In this document: piece after piece, positions 18,663-25,474 of the stretch
Layout of the letters: every line of letters starts with the position of its first letter
How positions within the stretch are numbered: position 1 is the stretch's first letter
Assembly: GCA_003427395.1 (NCBI GenBank)
Contig: BFEA01000246.1
Location: 1,933,746-1,959,219, forward strand
From: Chara braunii
Taxonomy: Eukaryota > Streptophyta > Charophyceae > Charales > Characeae
DNA: 25,474 nt
Direction of reading: 5' to 3'
The notes under the pieces: model-generated
Database searches by the model: none
Told to the model about the DNA's origin: nothing
What the model saw: only the letters and a program-made list of their open reading frames with translations
Program-made: the position numbers and the translations under genes

Positions 18663-20248
18663 AGGCTTGGTTGTCAGGAGAATCTTGAGTGAGAATGTGT
18701 CATGAGGATTATTCTCCATACACTGATGATTAAGCTTGCGCATTGACCTGTCTTATGATACGGATCTTCTTTGGACATTTGATCCAAGATTTGAACTAGT
18801 TTCAGCTTGATCCTAGATCATCTTCTGTTATCACTGATAACATGCCGGTTGGTTGACTGCCGACTCGTCGGCTCACGACACAACTTTGCTTACACTTGTA
18901 CCTCAACCTGATTGCCTTAACCCTGAGATTTGATATGTTTCTTTGAGGGTTTTAACCGAGCTTCTTTTAAATGACCATTAGAAAGGACTTATGAGATTTA
19001 TGGAAAGACTGAACTATGACGGGGGCTTGAGTGTGTGAGGTGTGGTGTGAGTTACAGGGAACAGTAAAGTTGACCACATTGGTGTATAGCAATGTGGCTA
19101 TTGTGTGTGTCTGTGTTTTATGCAGGTTAGTATTTTGGAGCTTGGTATACGAGCCATACTTTGGAGGCAGTGAGCATGACAACCATGTGACGCACGATCT
19201 GCATACCTGATGGGTTTATGTTTCCCCTTATTTTGTTGTTGTCTCGAGTCGTGATTTTATATATGAGTGTTGGGATACTTATTTATTTATTGGGTGATTT
19301 TGCTTGTTAATTTTGATAGTTCGACATTGTAGTCCGTGGCAGTCATCAAAGTCAAACCCCTTGACTTCTTTCCAGACCCTGGATGATGGAGATGGACTGC
19401 AGGGCGATAAGAGGCGATGGCCACCACAGGTACGAACCTGTGTACCGCCCACTCTCCGCAGGGTGCAGAAGAGGGTGTGGTCTTCTACTGCACTTGGCGG
19501 TTGTCCAGCGTCGAGAGATTAACCCTCAAGGCGCGTGTCAGCCGACACTTGAGTGTCGAACGCGACCCTCGAGATTAACGAGAACCGCATGAGTATGGGT
19601 ACTACGTAGTACACCATCATTGTGACTGCTTGCGTATGCTTTCATTGCGAGTCGATATAAGTTAGCCCAGCGCCCGCGCTATTTTATACTAAGTCTCTCG
19701 TGCGACGCCTATCCGATTTCCGCGTCGAAAAGTTATGGGATGGCTACCGAGGGACTAGGAGCTTTGCCGCGTTGTTTGTCCAGTGGTGTTTTGTGTATAT
19801 GTACGTGTGCGTATTTTTATTTTTATGATTTTTTAGAGTGGTGTACGCGTGGTGTGTGGGATGCGTCCTAGTCGACCGACGGCGAGTCGCGCTTGGGACC
19901 TCAGCCCCCCAAGATACCGGTTCGCGTGCGGGTTGGACAGAGGCGTACTACCGCGCGTACCCCCTATGCTACAGCTTACGAGAAACGCCCTCGGCTGGTC
20001 CACCTCTGCGATTGCGGTTGATCAACTTTCGTACTGTGGACTGGTAGCTCGGCGGGGATACGCCCACTGAAGGGAGGTGACAACTCCCGCAAGGTGGAGG
20101 TAAGTCGTGCCTCCGTAGGCCCTATCCTGTCGTAGGGGCTTGTGAGAGTTATGGCTGGCGCACTCGGCAGGAGCGGCTTGTGGAAGCTCCATGTATATTC
20201 GCGATGAAGGGTTAAAACCAACTCCCGCGTGACGCAGCCGGGAGGGTC
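18663..20248. other. Outer part of R, no protein gene recognised
   Basis: Hairpins occur at 19074-19097 (CCACATT/AATGTGG, 10-base loop) and 19425-19442 (CACAGGT/ACCTGTG around ACGA). AT-rich DNA at 19795-19835 weakly resembles, in the same orientation, the AT-rich patch near the inner end of the element. The 92-codon minus frame at 19976-20254 and part of the 20022-20708 frame are read-through of gag into the element, not gene sequence. Confidence 0.5.
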
Positions 20249-20266
20249 CCACACTGCCTTGTGTGG
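20249..20266. repeat. Proposed outer terminal hairpin of R
   Basis: Perfect 6-bp stem CCACAC/GTGTGG around TGCCTT, immediately before the right target duplication. Its position mirrors the palindrome at 13370-13395, and GTCACGCG lies 15 bases inside it on the minus strand. Confidence 0.5.
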
Positions 20267-20274
20267 TGTCGGAC
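20265..20274. repeat. Right copy of candidate target-site duplication of R
   Basis: GGTGTCGGAC, one mismatch from 13361-13370. Gag sequence begins on its right side. Confidence 0.6.
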
Positions 20275-21176
20275 CGATGCGCTCGACAACGGGCCTCCTC
20301 TAGTGGCACATCTCCAGCCGGCTCATCACGCCCCTCATCAGCCTGAGGCACTCTCCATTGTGAAATATCCAGGTGTGCCACTAGTTCCTGCAATGATCCT
20401 CTGGATGACTGCACCTCCTCTCTCGTGGGCTCGAGAGACTCACTCAACTCTGCTCTAGTAAAGCGCTGGAAGACCACTGGGCCTATCCCACACTCGGGAT
20501 ATGCCCCTCGCTCCTCCGCCATAGGTACTGACTCCTCCTCCCGCTCAGCGAGCGTCTTTCGTCCTCCTCGAGATGGCGTAGCCTCTCCGGGCTCAGGGTC
20601 CCTCTGCCTCTTGCTCCTCTGTCGCCTCTCGACCCTAGGCTGAGGTGGCTCTGGTTGTCGAAAGGCCCCTCTCAAATGTGCCCTGCAGCTTTCCCATTCC
20701 CGGGCCATATCCCTGATCTACCTGACCAATGGTTTATCTGCCTTCCTGGTCCAAAGGGGCAACGTTCGCGCCTACTCATCCCTCAATATGCGCTGATCCT
20801 GCATGAATTGCTGGAAGGCGGGGATAAAGTCCTCCGCATTCCCAATCTCCAGGCGGATTGGCCTGCCATCTGGTCCCACAGGTGATGACCTTAGCTCCTG
20901 CATCCTCATCTCTACCTCTGACCAAGTCCTCAGCTCCCTACGAATCCGTGCGATGGGCTCCCCGAACCTGCCGGCTCCCCTCAGATTCTCAATCATCTGG
21001 GTCACCGTCCACCCTCTGTCCTGCACATATCCTCGAAAGTCGTCCAGGAAAAGCTTTATATCTCCGTCATCATATACGGGCGTGTGCTCTCTCCGATAAG
21101 ACCCATATCGCTCGTAATCCCCCGATGCTCCCAATGGCCTCCGTAACGACCGCGCCCCCCTCCCTCCTCTCGGCAT
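20275..21176 (-). pseudogene. gag pseudogene, N-terminal third, split from 11590-13370
   Basis: Starting at the ATG complementary to 21174-21176 the product begins MPRGGRGARS. It continues through a globular region (about residues 20-135, with VYDDGDIKLFLDDF and TWSEVEMRMQEL) typical of the N-terminal capsid-like part of gag, then a basic/acidic linker. Two in-frame TAG stops occur, at 20772-20774 and 20718-20720. An upstream open stretch to 21302 reads a leader-like, Cys- and Phe-rich peptide and is probably not part of gag. The frame at the R junction is offset by one from the other gag piece, so an indel lies near the end. The joined gag would be about 890 codons. That the two pieces are one gene is inferred from complementarity of content, strand and the 10-mers at the break. 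Confidence 0.7.
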
Positions 21177-21384
21177 GGCTGTCTTCGTAAAGTCAGACCT
21201 GCGCAACAGGCGAAGGAAACGACAGATACGCATTGGGGTAAGCAAATTGACAAAAATAAAACAAGCTCCGGTGAGATCAAGCACATCCACCAACCTATAC
21301 ATCCTACCATTCTATTCCCTCCTACATTCTATCTATGAATTTTTTCTACATCCTTAGGGTCCTACTTTAAAGGAGTTGGATTGT
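21177..21384. other. Short spacer between pol end and gag start
   Basis: Only 208 bases separate the pol stop from the gag ATG, both on the minus strand. A purine-rich AGGAGGGAATAG (minus strand, about 21320) could be a polypurine tract. A pyrimidine-rich run ending GCGCAGGT (about 21200) resembles a splice acceptor. No LTR or tRNA-primer site was recognised. Confidence 0.45.
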
Positions 21385-24300
21385 CTACTTTACATCCTCT
21401 CTTGCCATAAATTTCTTCAGCCTTGTTCCTAATACCCAATTTTTCCATTCCGTTCCATCTAGCTCCTCAATCTGGTAGGCACCGAAATCTCTGCATCGCA
21501 CAATCTGATACGGCTCCAACCACCTTTTGTCAAGTTTCCTAGACCACCGTTTCTCCAGGGACGAGTCATATAGCAATACGATGTCCCCAACCACCAAAGG
21601 TACCTTCCGTACTCGCGCCATCTGGTCCCATCGAGCCTTATCCTTCATACAACTTTTTTCCACCTGATTGGATGCTTCCTGAATCCTTTCCTCAATCACA
21701 CCCACCTATCGCGCTCGAATGTCGAGCAATTCCTCGAAAGACAGGTTGATTTCTAAGTCCTGACGCCTCGAAGTCTTCAAGAAACTCTCAATTGGGAAAG
21801 TAGCGTGCCTCCCGTACCATAACGTGGCTGACGCGTACTTAGTGGTCCTCTTCACCGTAATATTCTCGACCTTCAGTCCACTTAGCCAGAAGGTTCTTGA
21901 TGGTGCTATGCCCTCTTTCAACTGGAGCATTTGCCTGGGGGTGTGTGACTGTGGTATAATTAGCTACCACGCCGTAAGTTGACAACAACTCTTGCACTTC
22001 CTGGCAAGTAAACTCTGACCCTCTATCCATCACGAACTCTCTGACAAAGAAATAACGCAGGTAGTACTCCTCGATACAGCTTACCAAAACCGATCCGGTC
22101 TTTGTACGAATGACACGTCCATCTACAAAGCCAGAAAGGTTATCACGCGCATCGAAGATATAGTTGTAGTCATGATCTCTCTTGACAAGGTACGCAGGAT
22201 CGGCAGAACTTACTGACCATCTTCATCATTTCATCCTAATAGTATAGCTCGCTTATCTTGGCATGCGTGGCACTAACTCCCCGATGTCTTCCCGCAATGC
22301 CATCATGCAGCGCAACTATTATATCGATCTGACAGTTTCTGACACATACAACCCTTCTAGGGTTTTCCACTTGCCTTTTTACAAAAAGATGACCATCCCT
22401 CACCAAATAGAGATGCCTCATTTTCAGAGCCCTTTCGCTAGCATCCCTGTCCCGTATCTCACATGATAGGAGAAGTCCCAGCTTTAGGTAGATTCCATCA
22501 TACTCCTCTGCACGGAATGCCTCTTTGATCTCCCCCTCCTCAAACTCGTCATCCCGGCTTTCTGGCACAACATCTTCATTCTCAGCTTGCTTCAACGAGC
22601 TTATCTGATCAAAGTCCCCCTGCAGAAGCGTATTGACAAGGAGGTACATTCCACTCATCAATTCCTCGTGCTTCTCTGCCTGGTCCGGCCCTTCCTCTGT
22701 CGTTCTCACCTCCTCCATCATACTATGCGTACCTGTCAGTGCCAACTTCATCTGATTCATCCATTGGACATCCTTACTGCCCCATGGGTCTTCTTCCTCA
22801 AAAGGCTTAAGTATCAGTTTTGCCTTCCGTTCATATCCCCTTGGTGCAATCCAAATAGGATGACCAATGCAATTCGGCACTCGCAAGGACCAGTTATTTA
22901 TGTGAAGACGGGCGTCTTCTTCTTGATCAAGAAACCCATCAACCGGGGGCACGACCTCTACTGCCTTGTCGTTCTGCTGATCCCAGTTGATGCGACTCAA
23001 CCCATGTGCTCTATTCTTGTTCCCAGAGATCCTTTCCAGCTCAAAGTTAAACATCCAAATATAGGTCAGCCATCTGGCGACCGTAGGATCTGATAGGACA
23101 TAAATTCTCAACGAGTAGGCGAGCGCAGTCAGGTCCACCCTTAATATGAACCTCTTGCCAAAGATATAATTCCGGAAGATTCTTAGGCAATGAAGGACAA
23201 CGAGAGATTCCTTCTTGAACTGATAATAATTTATCTCAGTCGTATTAAGTGTTCGACTCTCAAACCTCAATGACCTCTCTCTTCCTTCATTATCTGCCTG
23301 AATCAGGACTCCTCCCAAAGCAGTCGGTCCAACGTCCGTTTCAACGACAAAAGGTCTTACCTATGTGGCATCATAGTCCAGTGCTCCCAATACTAGCCCT
23401 CCTTCTCGAAACTCCTCCTTCATTCAGGCCACTGCCTTTTCCTGTTCCTCACCCCAAATCCATTCCTGATCTTGACAGACCAACTTTCTTAAGTGCTCAG
23501 TCTTGGCAGCAAAATTCTTGACGAAGGTTCTAAAAAACCCACACGTGTCGAGGAAGCTCCTAACATTTGTTATCAAATGGAATGGTACTGGTCATTCGAT
23601 AATCTTGTCTGTCTTTCTTACATCCGGTCAATGACCTTTCTCGCTACAGAAAAACCTTAGGATAGTAGCTTCCCTCATGCAGTGTCTGGACTTAGATCCA
23701 CTTGCCGTGAGTTTGTGCTCCTCAAGCAAGCTCGTGACTTTATCAAGGTCCTGAATGTGCTTCCAGACAAAATGCCTTACCCCCGACAAAACTTCGTCAT
23801 TCTCTTCTCTGTCGGTCCTTTCACTGCCAAGTCATCGATGTATGCCTGGGTGATGTGCGGGCTAACTGTCTGCATGACTCGAATCATATGTCGCTGAACC
23901 ATTGCCACTGCATTAATCCACCCTTGCGGAGCCACATTCATATGGATCAACCCTCTAGGCGTATGCATTGTCGTTACCGACATTTCTGGCAGGTAGACCG
24001 AAAACTGGTCGTACCCCGAGTAGAGGTCTATAAGTGAAATTATAGGTTTTCCAGCATAGAATTCTAACAACACGTCTGCATTCGACAAACCTCCCGCATC
24101 TCGCACAGTCACCACATTCAGCCGTTGCAAATCTTGTACCCACCTTAACGTCCCATTAGGCTTAACAAAATAAAATCATGGAGACGCGTATGGCCCACTT
24201 GAATAGTCGGCGACATGCGTACGTACCTTGTCGTCGAGGTAATCCACTACCTTCTTCTCCTCGTCAGGATTGGGATACCACACCCCTCTCAAATTCCATG

Positions 24301-24455
24301 GCTCATGCAGCACGGTGTCGGGCAGCTTCAGCCTTATGTCGCTCTTTACTTCCTCGAGGATAACACTTGACGGGAACTGGAGCTCATCAGTTTACCTGGC
24401 GGGATCGCGACCGACACCAAAGGATACGGTATCAGATTCATGTGACAAGAGTCAA
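21385..24455 (-). pseudogene. pol pseudogene, Ty3/gypsy type: reverse transcriptase, RNase H, integrase
   Basis: Pol copies the element RNA into DNA and inserts it. Reading from 24455 on the minus strand, RT spans about 24180-23815 with motif A LIDLYSGYDQ, motif B APQGWINAVAMVQ and the catalytic YIDD (about 23840). After a frameshift near 23815 comes a connection region. RNase H covers about 23390-22990: Asp in ETDVGP, Glu in FKKES and Asp in FILRVD are present, but the last Asp of the usual ADxLSR is His (NRAHGLSR, 23004-23006). Integrase starts with an HHCC zinc region (LHDGIAGRH; CRSC near 22205), then a core with D in VMDRGSEF and E in VERGH separated by exactly 35 residues (22027-21919). 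A GPY/F-like module (WLEPYQIV) lies near 21520. The first integrase Asp segment seems deleted at about 22165. In-frame stops are at 21706, 22236, 23361, 23424, 23592, 23628, 24176 and 24392. The protease is missing. Confidence 0.9.
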
Positions 24456-25474
24456 GACCGAGGCGTTGAGAAGAAGCGGATCCCTGAGTTCTAGGTGAGC
24501 GCCCTTTTTACGCGCACCATTGAGACCTATCATTGCCAAGATACGAAGTAGTGGATACTACAGAGGGAGATCGGAGGCTACGGAGGACGGACGGGAACGA
24601 GGAGACCAGACTTACCTTAAGTGCCTCGACGATGGGCCAGACAAAAAGGGCTTTGGGCCTTTAAAGCGGGCCCTCAGGGGAACTAATTGGCAATCGACAC
24701 CGAGGCTCATCATGGAGGTAGAACAAAGAAGGGATTGTTGCTCAAGCATGCTTGGGGCCTGGGCGCATGGCCCAAAGAAAAGACCTAAGGGGACCCGCGG
24801 GCCTACGGCGGGGAAAAAGGGCCATAGAATTATTAATTTCGGGTTGCCTGTGAAATTCTAAAAGGCCCGGTACCTCTCATGAGGGGGCCATGGGAAGGTA
24901 GGCCCAGACCTAGGTTCGGGAGGAGGCCTGGTACCAGGACGCTTCAAAAGGCCCTGTACCCGACCAAGCGGCCCCCTTCGCTCGAAACCTTTCGGGAGCC
25001 CAAACAGGCCCGGGTACAAGCTCGGGGAAGCCACAGTACCAGGGCGCTGCAAAGTTTTCGACTCCAACGACACACTGGACTGCTGGAGCCTCGTCGAGGT
25101 GGGCCCAACAAACTTTATAAGCCCAACCGGGCCCAAGGGCGGGGACACTTCCGACTTGTGCACGCAGAGGTGCACAGGCGGAGCTCGGAAGACACGGGAC
25201 CAATCGAACCAGACGCACCAACAGAGAGGCGTCCCCATCAAGGAACGCACGAAGGAGGTAAGAGGTAAGGGAGGAGAGGGTGAGACAAGAAGCGAGCATG
25301 CAGGACATAGCCGGGTGCGAGCATTCACGCCCACACCATAGTCACGCATGGAGACACAGGGGCGCAACTCCGCACACATGCGCATCTGGACGCACACGCA
25401 CTCACCCGCGTGCAGCGGAACGGGACGCGGAGAAAGTCGCGCGCACTAGCATGCTCCCTCGCGCAGCGGATCGG
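24456..25474. other. No gene recognised; GC-rich flank with short repeats
   Basis: A GTACCAGGrCGCTkCAAA motif occurs at about 24931 and 25036. A TATAA lies at 25116-25120 on the plus strand, with GTAAG sequences following at 25257-25267. Overlapping Arg/Pro-rich open frames on both strands (up to 179 codons) are expected in GC-rich DNA and carry no domain. An LTR or 5' flank of the retroelement is possible but not shown. Confidence 0.5.

Larger units (their letters stand above)
13371..20264 (+). mobile_element. Element R: about 6.9-kb hairpin-rich element inserted in gag
   Basis: R begins with the palindrome at 13370-13395 and is proposed to end at the hairpin 20249-20266 (stem CCACAC/GTGTGG). 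The bases next to both ends are near-identical 10-mers, and gag coding sequence resumes on both outer sides. The first 4.6 kb is homologous to L in inverted orientation. Contents in order: AT-rich patch (13565-13605), peptide-like block, tandem units, (GA)n, conserved block, hairpin array, second hairpin array, isolated hairpins. No enzyme is encoded that I can recognise, so it would be non-autonomous. It may be Mutator-like by duplication length, or an undescribed class. The right boundary is less sure than the left. Confidence 0.55.

Noticed and set aside
13371-20264. Helitron
   Set aside because: A hairpin near one end fits, but Helitrons leave no target duplication, and I see no TC...CTRR ends and no Rep/helicase gene.
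20022-20274. C-terminal part of the 228-codon minus-strand frame as gag protein
   Set aside because: Composition changes after the 10-mer at 20265-20274. This is read-through into element R.
24858-25397. 179-codon minus-strand open frame and overlapping plus-strand frames
   Set aside because: Long overlapping frames on both strands are expected from GC-rich, stop-poor DNA. No domain is visible.

Overview
This window looks like non-genic, repeat-rich nuclear DNA of a eukaryote. It has long dinucleotide and trinucleotide microsatellites, a decayed Ty3/gypsy-type LTR retrotransposon on the minus strand, splice-donor-like sites, and no compact prokaryote-style genes. The gag and pol peptides look like retroelement proteins I associate with the charophyte alga Chara braunii. 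That is memory only, not a search result. I see no intact host gene, no rRNA and no CRISPR array.

Layout. 1-72 is (CT)n. 598-1484 holds an ORF that runs into (AAC)n tracts and seems to change frame there. 1485-4900 is repeat-rich spacer, including a diverged tandem duplication (2463-3904) whose second copy carries a 355-bp insertion. About 4930-9549 and 13370-18030 are diverged, opposite-facing copies of one long protein-poor element, called L and R here. The same features occur in mirror order: a terminal palindrome at the inner end, a peptide-like block, a tandem series of about 170-bp hairpin units, a conserved block at roughly 3.4 kb, and an array of 20-35-nt hairpins at roughly 3.8-4.6 kb. 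Between L and R lie about 2 kb of unassigned DNA with a tRNA-Asp-like relic (9717-9796, minus) and the C-terminal two thirds of a gag pseudogene (11590-13370, minus). The N-terminal third of what looks like the same gag lies at 20275-21176. I infer that R (13371-20264) inserted into gag and left a near-perfect 10-bp target duplication. Beyond that, 21385-24455 is a pol pseudogene (RT, RNase H, integrase) on the minus strand, and 24456-25474 has no recognisable gene.

Most interesting signal. Between L and R, and between units within each array, hairpin stems change sequence while keeping complementarity, and the loops stay fixed (TAAGTT or TAAGCT in the R sense). Compensatory change is visible in the terminal palindromes, the 9-copy and 7-copy hairpin arrays and several internal hairpins. 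This suggests selection on a folded DNA or RNA in a large non-coding mobile element. I cannot assign it to a known transposon class. The target duplication length and weak inverted ends would suit a Mutator-like element, but no transposase was seen.
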